Assembly (NCBI GenBank): GCA_021798195.1
Contig: JAJZYH010000010.1
Coordinates: 1-55,024 of the forward strand
Direction: 5' to 3'
Length of the DNA: 55,024 bases
Source: Thermoplasmata archaeon
GTDB taxonomy: Archaea > Thermoplasmatota > Thermoplasmata > Lutacidiplasmatales > UBA184
The translations under genes were made by a program, and so were the position numbers. How positions within the stretch are numbered: the first letter of the stretch is position 1; the number at the start of each line of letters is the position of its first letter. Shown piece by piece: positions 16,601 through 25,190 of this stretch. The notes beneath the pieces were generated by a model. That model was not told the origin of the DNA and did not search any database. It saw nothing but the letters and a program-made list of their open reading frames with translations.

Positions 16601-18379
16601 ATGAAGGATATCGCATTGCGGACCGGAGGCGCCGCGGGGGACGGGATCGCCACCATCGGCGAGACCTTCGGCCGCTTCTTCACCCGGAACGGCTACCATG
16701 CGTTCGGGCACACGGGCTACCAGTCGGTGATCCGGGGAGGTCACGTCTGGTTCCAGGCCCGCGCGGGAACCGACCGGGTCTGGTCGCAGGGGGATGGCTG
16801 CGACCTCCTCTACGCCCTGGACAAGCAGACCGTGGATATCCACGCGCCCTCCCTGCGCCAGGGGGGCGTCCTGATCTACGACCCGGAGAAGTTCTCCGTT
16901 CCCGCAGAGGAGATCCCCCACGGGGTGACCCCGCTGGAGGTGCCCACGCTGGCCATCGCCCGGAAGTTCTCCAGCAACTCCATCCTGCAGAGCGCGGCGG
17001 GCATGGGGGCGGCCGCCTACGTCGCGGGGGTCCCCATGGAAACGCTCCAGGGGCTCCTCACCGACTCGTTCCGACGCAAGGGAGAGGAGGTTCTGGCGCA
17101 GAACCTGGGAGCGGCCCAGGGAGGATACGAGCATGCCCGTGCCCATGGCCGCGTGCTGGACCGCGCCCTTCCCCCCAAGGGGGGATCGCCCAAGCTCTTC
17201 CTCAGCGGGAACCAGGCCATCTCGCTGGGCGCGGCGGCGGCAGGGGTCAAGTTCCTGGCCCAGTACCCCATGACGCCCGCCAGCTCCATCATGCACTGGA
17301 TGGCGGCGCATGCCCGCGCGCTGCACATCGTGGTGAAGCAGGCGGAGGATGAGCTCGCCGCCATCAACATGGCCATCGGCGCCTCCCACGCCGGGGTGCG
17401 GTCCATGACCGCCACGAGCGGGGGAGGATTCTCCCTCATGGTGGAGGCCCTGGGCATGGCGGGGATGACCGAGACCCCCCTCGTGGTGGTGGAATCCCAG
17501 CGTTCGGGGCCCTCCACCGGGCTCCCCACCAAGACCGAGCAGGGGGATCTCAACCTCATGCTGGGGGCGGGCCAGGGGGAATTCCCCCGGGCCATCCTGG
17601 CCCCCGGCAACGTGGTGGAGGCGTTCCGCCTCACCCGGCAGGCGTTCGACCTCGCCGAGGCCTTTCAGACCCCCGTCCTCGTGGCGAGCGACCTCTACCT
17701 CTCGGAGGACATGCAGAGCGCCGACCGGGAGGACTTCCCCCTGGACTTCGATCCTCCCTCCCTCTTCACGGTCCCCGAGCCGCCATCGGGGCAGAACGGC
17801 TACGCCCGGTACGCCATCACGCCGAGCGGGGTCTCCCCTCGGGCGATCCCCGGACAGAAGGGGCTCAACTTCATCGCGGGCAGCGATGAGCACGACGAGA
17901 AGGGGCACCTCATCTCCGACGTGCTCTCGGGGGTGCCCATGTGGGTGGAGAAGCGCAAGCAGATGATGGACAAGAGGATGCGCAAGCTCGACGGGATCCG
18001 GGCGGCCACGTCCCCTCCCACGGTGGAGGGCTCCCCCCATCCCTCGCTCCTCATCGTGGGGTGGGGATCCACCGCGAACCCGGTCCGGGATGCGATGCGT
18101 TCCCTCGAGGAACAGGGCATCCCGGTGGGCTATCTCCAGATCCATCAGCCCTGGCCCCTCCACGCAGGGCGGGTGGGGGAGATCCTCCGGGCGGCACCCA
18201 AGGTGCTCCTCGTGGAGGAGAACTATTCGGGGCAGCTGGGGCGGCTCATCCGGGCCGAGACGGGGTTCGAGATCCCCGCGAAGCTCCTCAAGTACGACGG
18301 GGAGCCATTCTATCCATGGGAGATCGTCCAGAAGGTTCGGGAGGTGGTGGGTCGTGTCCGTAGCGGCGCCGGTTCCTAA
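16601..18379 (+). CDS. korA: 2-oxoacid:ferredoxin oxidoreductase, fused gamma-alpha subunit
   Basis: A 592-residue fused subunit. Residues 1-185 form the gamma domain (GGAAGDGIATIGETFGRFF near the start), and the rest is the alpha domain with the signature YPMTPASSIMHW near 222-233, followed by ATSGGGFSLMVEALGMAGMTE. With KorB it oxidatively decarboxylates 2-oxoacids to acyl-CoA and reduces ferredoxin. The class is usually called 2-oxoglutarate or general 2-oxoacid oxidoreductase; substrate range cannot be read from sequence. ATG 16601 fits the TATA box, while an in-frame ATG at 16457 lies upstream of it. KorB overlaps the 3' end by 26 bases. Confidence 0.93.
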   Translation: MKDIALRTGGAAGDGIATIGETFGRFFTRNGYHAFGHTGYQSVIRGGHVWFQARAGTDRVWSQGDGCDLLYALDKQTVDIHAPSLRQGGVLIYDPEKFSVPAEEIPHGVTPLEVPTLAIARKFSSNSILQSAAGMGAAAYVAGVPMETLQGLLTDSFRRKGEEVLAQNLGAAQGGYEHARAHGRVLDRALPPKGGSPKLFLSGNQAISLGAAAAGVKFLAQYPMTPASSIMHWMAAHARALHIVVKQAEDELAAINMAIGASHAGVRSMTATSGGGFSLMVEALGMAGMTETPLVVVESQRSGPSTGLPTKTEQGDLNLMLGAGQGEFPRAILAPGNVVEAFRLTRQAFDLAEAFQTPVLVASDLYLSEDMQSADREDFPLDFDPPSLFTVPEPPSGQNGYARYAITPSGVSPRAIPGQKGLNFIAGSDEHDEKGHLISDVLSGVPMWVEKRKQMMDKRMRKLDGIRAATSPPTVEGSPHPSLLIVGWGSTANPVRDAMRSLEEQGIPVGYLQIHQPWPLHAGRVGEILRAAPKVLLVEENYSGQLGRLIRAETGFEIPAKLLKYDGEPFYPWEIVQKVREVVGRVRSGAGS

Positions 18380-19247
18380 GCCCGTGGGTCCTTCGCTGAA
18401 AGTGGTCTATAAGTCGTCCACCAAGCCCACCTGGTGTCCCGGGTGCGGCGACTACGGTGTGGTGGCGGGTGTGGAGCGGGCGCTCCAGACCCTCCAGGTG
18501 CCCCCCCACGAGGTGGTCATCGTGAGCGGCATCGGTTGCTCCTCCAACCTCCCGCACTTCCTGTCCACCTACGGTTTCCATTCCATCCACGGCCGGGCCA
18601 TCCCGGTGGCGGAAGGGATCAAGCTGGCGAACCACCGCCTCCACGTCATCGTGACCGGCGGCGACGGGGATGGCTACGGGATCGGCCTGGGTCACCTCAT
18701 CCACGCCATGCGGCGGAACCTGGACATCACCTACGTGGTGATGAACAACGAGATCTACGGCCTCACCACCGGTCAGGCGTCCCCCACCAGCGTGATGGGC
18801 CACAAGACCAAGAGCACCCCCCAGGGGGTCATCGAGGAGCCCGTGAACCCCGTGGCGCTCGCCTTGAGCGCCGGCGCCACCTACGTGGCCCGGGGCTTCT
18901 CGGGCGACGTGAAGCTCCTCTCCGACCTCGTGGCGGGGGGCATCCAGCACAAGGGATTCGCCCTGGTGGACGTCTTCTCCCCGTGCGTCACCTACAACCA
19001 TCTCAACACCTTCGATTTCTTCCGGCAACGCGTCTACCGCCTGGACTCGGCCCAGCACGACCCCACCGACCTTCAGAAGGCCTACCAGAAGGCGCATGAA
19101 TGGGGAACGAAGATCCCCATCGGGCTCTTCTACCGGGCCGAGAAGCCCACCTACGAGGACCTGGAGGAGGCCCTCAAGGAGGGCCCTCTTGTGCACCAGA
19201 AGGCCGGGATCCGGGGACGCACCGAGATCCTCGACGAATTCGTCTAG
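18354..19247 (+). CDS. korB: 2-oxoacid:ferredoxin oxidoreductase beta subunit
   Basis: A 297-residue thiamine-diphosphate-binding subunit. CPGCGDYG near residue 27 and GIGCSSNLP supply cysteines of the [4Fe-4S] cluster, and the thiamine/Mg motif runs from GGDGDGYGIG to NNEIYGLTTGQ. The GTG start at 18354 has GGGAGGTGG seven bases upstream and overlaps the end of korA, so synthesis is coupled. A 12-bp palindrome, GAGGGGCCCCTC, directly follows the stop and may act in termination. Confidence 0.94.
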   Translation: MSVAAPVPKPVGPSLKVVYKSSTKPTWCPGCGDYGVVAGVERALQTLQVPPHEVVIVSGIGCSSNLPHFLSTYGFHSIHGRAIPVAEGIKLANHRLHVIVTGGDGDGYGIGLGHLIHAMRRNLDITYVVMNNEIYGLTTGQASPTSVMGHKTKSTPQGVIEEPVNPVALALSAGATYVARGFSGDVKLLSDLVAGGIQHKGFALVDVFSPCVTYNHLNTFDFFRQRVYRLDSAQHDPTDLQKAYQKAHEWGTKIPIGLFYRAEKPTYEDLEEALKEGPLVHQKAGIRGRTEILDEFV

Positions 19248-19274
19248 AGGGGCCCCTCCTTCCCCGCGGGAACT

Positions 19275-19616
19275 TTAGCGCGGGGTGGAGGGAGCCGAGC
19301 CCGTGTCGGGGCGGGCATCCGAAGGGTCCGCGAGCGGTCCCTCCTCCGACGGGGGTTCTTCCTCGGCATGCCCCCTCCGCCCCTCCCGGATGTGGTCCAC
19401 CAGGAGCAGCACCACCCCGCCGGCGAGGAGATAGAACGTGTAGATGGCGAGGGTGTTCGCCACCGGGGTCGCACCCGCCGCGTCGGCCACCGCGGCCACC
19501 ACGAGGAGGATGAGGGCCCCCCCGATGGGATAGCGGGAATCGAGACCCACCCACTGGGAGTAGATCATGTAGAGGAGGAGGGTGACCAGGAAGGCCACCT
19601 CTGCATAGTCGCTCAC
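19275..19616 (-). CDS. Small membrane protein with three predicted spans
   Basis: A 113-residue protein with three hydrophobic segments (about residues 7-20, 30-48 and 55-76) and an acidic, Pro-rich cytoplasmic tail. I do not recognise it. GTG 19616 puts the first span near the N-terminus; the longer frame upstream has no membrane or family features and overlaps the divergent gene. It is transcribed towards korB. Function is unknown. Confidence 0.5.
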   Translation of the reverse strand: MSDYAEVAFLVTLLLYMIYSQWVGLDSRYPIGGALILLVVAAVADAAGATPVANTLAIYTFYLLAGGVVLLLVDHIREGRRGHAEEEPPSEEGPLADPSDARPDTGSAPSTPR

Positions 19617-19765
19617 GGCCGAAGGGGTGGTAGCGCCGCACCCGCTCTTGAGCTTGCCGGGGACCACCGGGCGTGGGGGGGCCACCCCTTCCGCCCGGAA
19701 CGGGGGCCATGGCCCGCCCGCTCCAACCACCCCGGGAGAGACCGAGCCAAAATACATGCTTCCAA

Positions 19766-20449
19766 ATGCTGAAATACACGGTCCCATGGTTGGGGATACA
19801 GGGTGGTGCCCGCCCCGGAGTTCGTTCGTTGTCCGCGAAATGGTGGAATCCGACGACCCGTCGTTGGGTGATCCCGCTCCTCTTCGCCGCCGTCATGATC
19901 GCCCTCATCGTCGTGGCGGTCGTTTCCTCCCTCACGCCGCTCAGCGCCGCGGTCCCGGCACCGAGCCAGTACGTGACGCCCCCGCCTCCCCCCCCTCTCC
20001 TCTCCACCTTCGAGGAGATCGCCCTGGGGCTCCTCGCCGTGGTGGTGGTGCTCCTCGTGCTTCTCCTGCTCTTCTACCGCCGCCGAAGGGGTCCCTCGCC
20101 CCCGGCCACCGCCGCCGTGGAGGAGGAGCCTTCCGGCGGCCCCGGCCCTTCGGGCCCCGCGGAACCCGCCCCCCTCGTGACCCCGCCGAGGACCGCCGCC
20201 CCGGAACCGGTGCCCGCCCCCGTGGGGAAGCCCGGACCCAGTACCCCGGTGGCTCCCGCGGCTGCGGCGGCCCCGCCCGCGGCCGCCCCCAAGGAGTACA
20301 CCGAGGAGGAGCCCGAGTCCGAGGACATCGACGGCCTCATGGCGGAACTGGACCAGATCACCCAGAGCATCCTCACCCCCAAGACGGGAACGCCTCCGGG
20401 GGAGAAGGTGGAGAAGCCGCGCCGCGACCCGCCCCGGGACCCGTCCTAG
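19766..20449 (+). CDS. Membrane protein with two spans and acidic cytoplasmic tail
   Basis: Two hydrophobic segments, RWVIPLLFAAVMIALIVVAV and IALGLLAVVVVLLVLLLLF, are separated by a Pro-rich loop. A long Pro/Ala-rich linker and an acidic helix (EEPESEDIDGLMAELDQITQ) follow. No known domain is visible. The start is uncertain: ATG 19766 gives extra residues, while TTG 19829 lies downstream of TATA-like AAAATACAT and GAAATACAC elements and puts the first span near the N-terminus. It may be a signalling or scaffold protein whose acidic tail contacts a partner, which is speculation. Confidence 0.55.
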   Translation: MLKYTVPWLGIQGGARPGVRSLSAKWWNPTTRRWVIPLLFAAVMIALIVVAVVSSLTPLSAAVPAPSQYVTPPPPPPLLSTFEEIALGLLAVVVVLLVLLLLFYRRRRGPSPPATAAVEEEPSGGPGPSGPAEPAPLVTPPRTAAPEPVPAPVGKPGPSTPVAPAAAAAPPAAAPKEYTEEEPESEDIDGLMAELDQITQSILTPKTGTPPGEKVEKPRRDPPRDPS

Positions 20450-20473
20450 GCCCGGACCCCCGGCCCCGCGAGC

Positions 20474-20482
20474 CTCATATCT
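20474..20482 (+). promoter_or_regulatory. TATA box of an 84-residue protein gene
   Basis: CTCATATCT is centred 28 bases before ATG 20506, the spacing for a leaderless transcript. Confidence 0.6.
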
Positions 20483-20505
20483 TCCGGTTCGGTGGACCTC
20501 TTCCG

Positions 20506-20760
20506 ATGCAGTCGACACGGACCACGCGGGAAGAGTCCCTGCTCCGCTCCCTCGCGGACGCGCTGGACTCCGCAGGGGGGACCGTCCGGGAGATCGAGGT
20601 GGGCACCGAGCTCTCCATCGCGTTGGGCCGAGAGCGCCCCCACCGCAGCTGCGGGGGATGTTCCGAGGGCCTCGAGTTCCGGGGCATCCCCGCCCGGACC
20701 GTGGCCTCCCTCCGGGAGCCGTACCGATTGATCCTCGCCCCACCCTCCGGGGGACAGTAG
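20506..20760 (+). CDS. Uncharacterised 84-residue CxxC protein
   Basis: A small protein with an N-terminal amphipathic helix (EESLLRSLADALDSAGG), a strand, then HRSCGGCSEGLEFRG and a basic C-terminus. One CxxC pair could bind a metal across a dimer or be redox-active; neither can be shown. The ATG lies exactly where the TATA box predicts transcription to start, which is the main support for a real gene. DedA follows 16 bases after the stop, so the two are probably cotranscribed. Confidence 0.58.
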   Translation: MQSTRTTREESLLRSLADALDSAGGTVREIEVGTELSIALGRERPHRSCGGCSEGLEFRGIPARTVASLREPYRLILAPPSGGQ

Positions 20761-20776
20761 GGGTCGTGCGCCACCG

Positions 20777-21499
20777 ATGGATCTCTCTTCCCTGACATCC
20801 CTCGTCCTCACCCTCATCGAGGCCATCCTCCGGGACATGGGGATCCCGGGCCTCTTCGCCCTCATGGTGGTGGAGAGCTTCGGGGTTCCCCCGCTCCCCA
20901 GCGAGGTGATCCTCCCCCTCGCGGGCTTCCTCGTCTGGGAAGGGGCGGTGGGGTTCGGCGGGATCCCCTTCACATGGACCACGGTCGTGGTGAGCGCGGT
21001 GGTGGGGGGGCTCGTGGGGGCCTTCTGCGCCTACTACGTGGGTCAGGTGCTGGGCATCGCCGTGATCCACCGGGCCGGGAGCCGCCTGGGATTGTCGGAT
21101 CGGGACCTGGTACGGGCCGAGCGGTTCTTCCAGAGACGCGGCCCCGTCACGGTCTGCCTGGCGCGCCTGTTGCCGGTGATGCGCGCCTACATTTCCTATC
21201 CCGCGGGAGCCGCCCGGATGGATCCGGGCCGGTTCGCCCTGTACACCGTGATCGGGTCCACTCCGTTCACCATCGCGTTGGTCTATGCGGGATTCCTCCT
21301 GCGTCAGAACCTGGGCGTCCTCGTGGGTTTGTTCAACATCCTCGACGTGGTGGGGGCCGCCATCCTCGTCGCCCTTCTGGTCCTCTTCTGGCGCCATCGG
21401 CTGACGAGGGCCCCGGATCCCGCGCGGAACCATCCCCCCGGCGCCTCCCCTCCGGACGAGGGTCCCGCTCCTCGGAACTCCCCTCCCCCCCGCTCTTGA
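20777..21499 (+). CDS. DedA/VTT-family membrane protein
   Basis: A 240-residue integral membrane protein of the DedA (SNARE-associated, VTT) family, whose members move lipids or maintain membrane potential. Characteristic segments are ESFGVPPLPSEVILPLAGFL near residues 34-53 and the amphipathic re-entrant signature FFQRRGPVTVCLARLLPVMRAYISYPAGAARM near 116-147, whose arginines are conserved in the family. About five hydrophobic segments and a charged Pro-rich C-terminus are visible. It converges on pyrC. Confidence 0.9.
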   Translation: MDLSSLTSLVLTLIEAILRDMGIPGLFALMVVESFGVPPLPSEVILPLAGFLVWEGAVGFGGIPFTWTTVVVSAVVGGLVGAFCAYYVGQVLGIAVIHRAGSRLGLSDRDLVRAERFFQRRGPVTVCLARLLPVMRAYISYPAGAARMDPGRFALYTVIGSTPFTIALVYAGFLLRQNLGVLVGLFNILDVVGAAILVALLVLFWRHRLTRAPDPARNHPPGASPPDEGPAPRNSPPPRS

Positions 21500-21539
21500 G
21501 GCGGGTTCCCTCGGGGGACCGGGCGCGGACGCGGCGCGT

Positions 21540-22916
21540 TCACCGGTCCCGGGGACCCTGCGCCGCGGCCGGAGGACGCCGGGGGGATTCGGGCTCGAAC
21601 GGCCGGCGCACCCGGCCCCGGCGCCGCCCCACGAACTCCCCGTCCTCGACGATCCGTTCCCCCCGGAGATGGTGCTCCACGGGGAAGATCCCCTCCCATC
21701 CCTCATAGGGGGTCCATCCGCAGGGTGCGTGGAGCGACCGGGCCGAGATCCGCCGGCGCTGCCGGAAATCCACCACCAGGAGGTTCGCCTCGTAGCCGGG
21801 GGCGATCCGTCCCCACGGGAGACCCAGGAAGAGCCCGGGGCGGCGCGAGGCGGCGCGCCAGAGGGTCCCCAGCTCGATCTCCCCCGCGCGGACCCGCTCC
21901 AGAAGGAGCGGGAGCATGGTCTCCACGCCGGGGACCCCGGCCGGCGCCAGGTCGAAGCGCGTCTCCTTCTCCCCCAGTGGGTGGGGGGCGTGGTCGCTCG
22001 CCAGGACAGGGATCTTCCCGGCCCGGAACTCCTCCCAGAGCTCTCGCCTCCTTTCCTCGGTGCGCAGGGGCGGGTTCACCTTCCCCATGGCATTCCGGAT
22101 CCGCGAGGTCGACAGGAGGAGGTGGTGGGGGGTCGCCTCGAAGCTCCCCCCCCACTCCCGCACCATCTGGGCCGCCTTCGTGGTGGTGACGTGGGCCACG
22201 TGGAGGCGGAGGTGGTCCGGACCCTTGAGGATCCCCCGGAGGGCCGACTCCTCGCTCTCGGGAGGCCTTGCGAGATCCCATTCCCGGGGCTCCCGGGGCG
22301 CCTTCCCCTGGGCGAAGGAGGAGGGATCCTCGGCATGCACGTGGAGGGGAAGTCCGGTCCCCGCGATCTCCGTGAGGAGACCCGGGACCTCCTCCCCCGC
22401 CGGAGGAGGGATGTCCCCGGTGGTGGGGGACAGGTACAGCTTGAACCCGGCCGCCCGGGGGGCGAGGAGCGGGATCCTCTCGCGGGTCGTGACCGCAGCG
22501 TAGGGGAGCACATCGACGAACGCCCGGGCCGGGATCCGGGCGATCTTCTCCTCCAGCCGGGCCAGGGTGGTGATGGGGGGATCGGTGTTGGGCATGTCCA
22601 CCACGGCGGCGATCCCCCCCAGGGCGGCCTGGACCGTCCCCGTGGAGAGGTCCTCCACGGCGCCGGGGGGCGACGGGTCCCGGAAGTGAACGTGCAGGTC
22701 GACCCCCGAGGGGAGCAGGATCCCTTCCCCGAAATCCTGCCGCGGCGCGCCCTTCAGGTCCTTCGCCACCCGGCGGATGATCCCGTCCCCGTCCACCCCG
22801 ATCTCGGCGGGGGTGATCCGCCCCCGCCGAAGGATGCGCCCCGCATAGATCCGTTCCACCGGCGGTTCTTCGACGGGGGGCGGACGGCCGATCCGTCCCC
22901 GGGGCCGGGCGGGCAT
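21540..22916 (-). CDS. pyrC: Dihydroorotase, class I
   Basis: A 458-residue amidohydrolase that closes carbamoyl-aspartate to dihydroorotate in pyrimidine synthesis. Metal-binding residues are in DLHVHFRDP near 71-79, the lysine expected to be carboxylated in GFKLYLS, the histidines of HVHAED and HVAHVTT, and the aspartate of ASDHAPH. Arg/Pro-rich ends extend it beyond the usual 420-430 residues. ATG 22916 is 28 bases from the minus-strand GATTAATC element, so a leaderless mRNA is likely; the longer frame from 23000 would include the promoter. It is divergent from purM, pairing pyrimidine and purine synthesis. Confidence 0.93.
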   Translation of the reverse strand: MPARPRGRIGRPPPVEEPPVERIYAGRILRRGRITPAEIGVDGDGIIRRVAKDLKGAPRQDFGEGILLPSGVDLHVHFRDPSPPGAVEDLSTGTVQAALGGIAAVVDMPNTDPPITTLARLEEKIARIPARAFVDVLPYAAVTTRERIPLLAPRAAGFKLYLSPTTGDIPPPAGEEVPGLLTEIAGTGLPLHVHAEDPSSFAQGKAPREPREWDLARPPESEESALRGILKGPDHLRLHVAHVTTTKAAQMVREWGGSFEATPHHLLLSTSRIRNAMGKVNPPLRTEERRRELWEEFRAGKIPVLASDHAPHPLGEKETRFDLAPAGVPGVETMLPLLLERVRAGEIELGTLWRAASRRPGLFLGLPWGRIAPGYEANLLVVDFRQRRRISARSLHAPCGWTPYEGWEGIFPVEHHLRGERIVEDGEFVGRRRGRVRRPFEPESPRRPPAAAQGPRDR

Positions 22917-22940
22917 GGAAGGTCCCACCCCGCGGGGTGA

Positions 22941-22948
22941 GATTAATC
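22941..22948 (-). promoter_or_regulatory. TATA-like element of pyrC
   Basis: GATTAATC is self-complementary and centred about 28 bases upstream of the pyrC ATG on the minus strand. Confidence 0.5.
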
Positions 22949-23001
22949 CCACGGATGTGAGCGGGGCGCAGCCCGTCCCCCGGAGCACGGGATGGGACAA
23001 A

Positions 23002-23009
23002 GTTATGAA
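23002..23009 (+). promoter_or_regulatory. TATA-like element of purM
   Basis: GTTATGAA is centred about 25 bases before the GTG of purM, fitting a leaderless start. Confidence 0.5.
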
Positions 23010-23029
23010 TCGGTCCCCGTCCCCCGGTC

Positions 23030-24094
23030 GTGGCCCCGCGCATCTCTCCCGTGGCAGGGGGACCCCTCACGTATGCTGGAGTCGGAGTGGACCGGTCCGC
23101 GGTGGCCACGGCCCTCTCGGCCCTCCTGAAGGGGGTCCGGTACCGGGCCCCGTCCACGAGCGGCCGCGTGATGGACCTTCCCGGGCACTACGCCGGCCTC
23201 GTGCGCATCGGCCGCGAAACGCTGGCGCTCACCACCGATGGGGTGGGATCGAAGCTCCTCCTGGCCCTGGAGATGGACCGGTGGGAGGAGGTGGGAGAGG
23301 ACGTGGTGGCCGTGAACGTGAACGACCTCTCCGCGGTGGGCGCCCGGCCGGCCGCCCTCCTCGACTACGTCGCCTGCCGGGCGCCGGAGAGCGCCATCTT
23401 CGCGGCCATCGGGCGCGGCCTCGACCGGGGGCTCCGCAAGGCCCGATGCTCCCTGCTGGGAGGCGAGACCGCGGTGGTCCCGGACCTGGTCCAGGCCCTG
23501 GATCTTTCCGGTGCGGCCCTGGGGTTCTTCCCCGGACGGCGTCGCCCGGTCACGGGACGGGACATCCATCCGGGGGATCTCGTGGTGGGACTGCCCTCCT
23601 CGGGCTTCCACGCCAACGGCTACACGCTGGTCCGCCGGCTCCTGGAGACCCACGGGGTGGGCCTCGCGGAACGGATCACGGGGGAGCGGGCCCCCCTGGG
23701 CCGCCTCCTCCTCACTCCCACCCGGATCTACACCGCGGCCGTGGAGGCGGTGGTGGAATCGGGCATGGCCGTGGGCCTCGCCCACATCTCCGGCGGAGGC
23801 GTCCGGAACCTGGTCCGCCTCAATCCCCGGGTGGAGTTCTGCCTCGATTCCCTCCCGCCTCCGCAGGGGGTCTTCCAGTGGGTCTCGGCCCTTTCGGAAC
23901 TGCCCCCCTCCGAACTCTACCAGACCTTCAACATGGGGATCGGGTTCGTCCTGGTGGTCCGACCACGGTTCGAGACGTCCGTCCTGGATCTCCTGGCCCG
24001 GACGGGGGAGCCCCGGGCCCGCATCATCGGGCAGATCCGGAAAGGTCAGGGCGTCCGGCTGCCCCACGAAGGCGTCCGGTACACCTCCTACTAG
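23030..24094 (+). CDS. purM: Phosphoribosylformylglycinamidine cyclo-ligase (AIR synthase)
   Basis: A 354-residue AIR synthase, which closes the imidazole ring in purine synthesis with ATP. Family landmarks are TYAGVGVD at residues 14-21, the ATP-binding segment LALTTDGVGSKLLLA near 65-79, NVNDLSAVGARP near 95-106, LLGGETA and GLPSSGFHANGYTLVR, and the C-terminal NMGIGFVLVV. Length is normal. The GTG start fits the TATA element. It is divergent from dihydroorotase. Confidence 0.95.
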   Translation: MAPRISPVAGGPLTYAGVGVDRSAVATALSALLKGVRYRAPSTSGRVMDLPGHYAGLVRIGRETLALTTDGVGSKLLLALEMDRWEEVGEDVVAVNVNDLSAVGARPAALLDYVACRAPESAIFAAIGRGLDRGLRKARCSLLGGETAVVPDLVQALDLSGAALGFFPGRRRPVTGRDIHPGDLVVGLPSSGFHANGYTLVRRLLETHGVGLAERITGERAPLGRLLLTPTRIYTAAVEAVVESGMAVGLAHISGGGVRNLVRLNPRVEFCLDSLPPPQGVFQWVSALSELPPSELYQTFNMGIGFVLVVRPRFETSVLDLLARTGEPRARIIGQIRKGQGVRLPHEGVRYTSY

Positions 24095-24188
24095 AGGCCC
24101 CGGGCAGCAGGGGCCCGCGCGACGCCCTCCCTTCTCCCGGGAAGGGGGGGAGGAACGCTAAAGGGGATGGGGGGTCGATGGGCGGGCC

Positions 24189-25190
24189 GTGAAGGGTACC
24201 GTCCGGACCTGGGGGATCCTGGTCTCCACGGCGGCGGCGTTCATCTGGGCGACGTACTACCTGTTCGTCCTCGCCCTCCCCCGGATCCCGGACCTCGCCA
24301 TCACGGTCTACCCCTTCCTGTTCGGGGGCCTGGGGTTCACCCTCCTCTCCCTCCGCCGCTCCCGGAAGGAACCCGGGAAGATCCTCCGGATGATGGGGAC
24401 CCCGGGAGGGTTGGGCCGGGGGGTCCTCATCCTGGGGATGCAGCTCGACGTGGTCCTCTCCACCCGGTTCGTCGGCGCCGTGGACACCTCCCTCCTCACC
24501 CTCCTCGCCGACGTCCTCGCCACGCCTCTCCTGCTCTACGCCCTCTGGAGGGAGGGGGAGGCCCATCTCCGGCACCCCCTCTTCTGGGCGGGGCTGGTGC
24601 TGAGCGCCGCGGGGGCCGGGCTCACCATCGTGGGCGGGGGCGGAGCCCACCCCCTGGGCCCCGAAGCCCTCCTCCTGGGAGCACCCATCCCGATCCTCGT
24701 GGCCATCTACTTCCTCCTCGCCTCCCGGGCGGCGCGGGAGGCGCCCATGGAGAGGGTGGTGGGGAGCTCCACCCTCCTGGGCGGGTTCCTGGCCGGAGCC
24801 GCGACCGTGGCGCTCGACCCCGGGTCCCTGTGGATCTCGGCGAGCCCGGTCCCCTGGGCGCTCCTCGCGCTCTTGGGCCTCACGAGCTTCTTCCTGGCCC
24901 CGTGGGCCTACTTCTGGGCCACGAGCCAGCTCACCATCGTGATCCCGGCGGTCCTCCAGGCCGCCATTCCGGTCTTCACCCTCATCCTGGTGGCCCTGGT
25001 GCTCCATGCCCCCGTGGCCTCCCTCGCCCTGGTGGGGATCCCCGTGGCGTTCCTGGGGAGCGTCCTCGCCGTTTCGGAGCCCCGGAGGGGACCCCGGCGC
25101 CCGCCGGGCGAAGGCCGCGGGTCCGCGGTCAGAGTTCCGCGAGCGTCCGTTGACGCGACTTCCGGGAGGGACCCGCCGACGGGCCGGTGA
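24189..25190 (+). CDS. EamA/DMT-family transporter
   Basis: A 333-residue membrane protein with about ten hydrophobic segments arranged as two five-span repeats, the drug/metabolite transporter pattern. The second repeat ends in a stretch with LTIVIPAVLQAAIPVFTLIL, typical of EamA domains. The C-terminal 35 residues are Arg/Pro-rich and the last 62 bases overlap the 3' end of convergent polB, so the true C-terminus may be little constrained. The substrate is unknown. A weak TATA-like CGCTAAAGG lies about 28 bases before the GTG start. Confidence 0.8.
   Translation: MKGTVRTWGILVSTAAAFIWATYYLFVLALPRIPDLAITVYPFLFGGLGFTLLSLRRSRKEPGKILRMMGTPGGLGRGVLILGMQLDVVLSTRFVGAVDTSLLTLLADVLATPLLLYALWREGEAHLRHPLFWAGLVLSAAGAGLTIVGGGGAHPLGPEALLLGAPIPILVAIYFLLASRAAREAPMERVVGSSTLLGGFLAGAATVALDPGSLWISASPVPWALLALLGLTSFFLAPWAYFWATSQLTIVIPAVLQAAIPVFTLILVALVLHAPVASLALVGIPVAFLGSVLAVSEPRRGPRRPPGEGRGSAVRVPRASVDATSGRDPPTGR

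Noticed and set aside
15818-18163. A 781-residue minus-strand frame over korA
   Set aside because: It is antisense to korA and has no domain; its end lies in moaE DNA in another frame.
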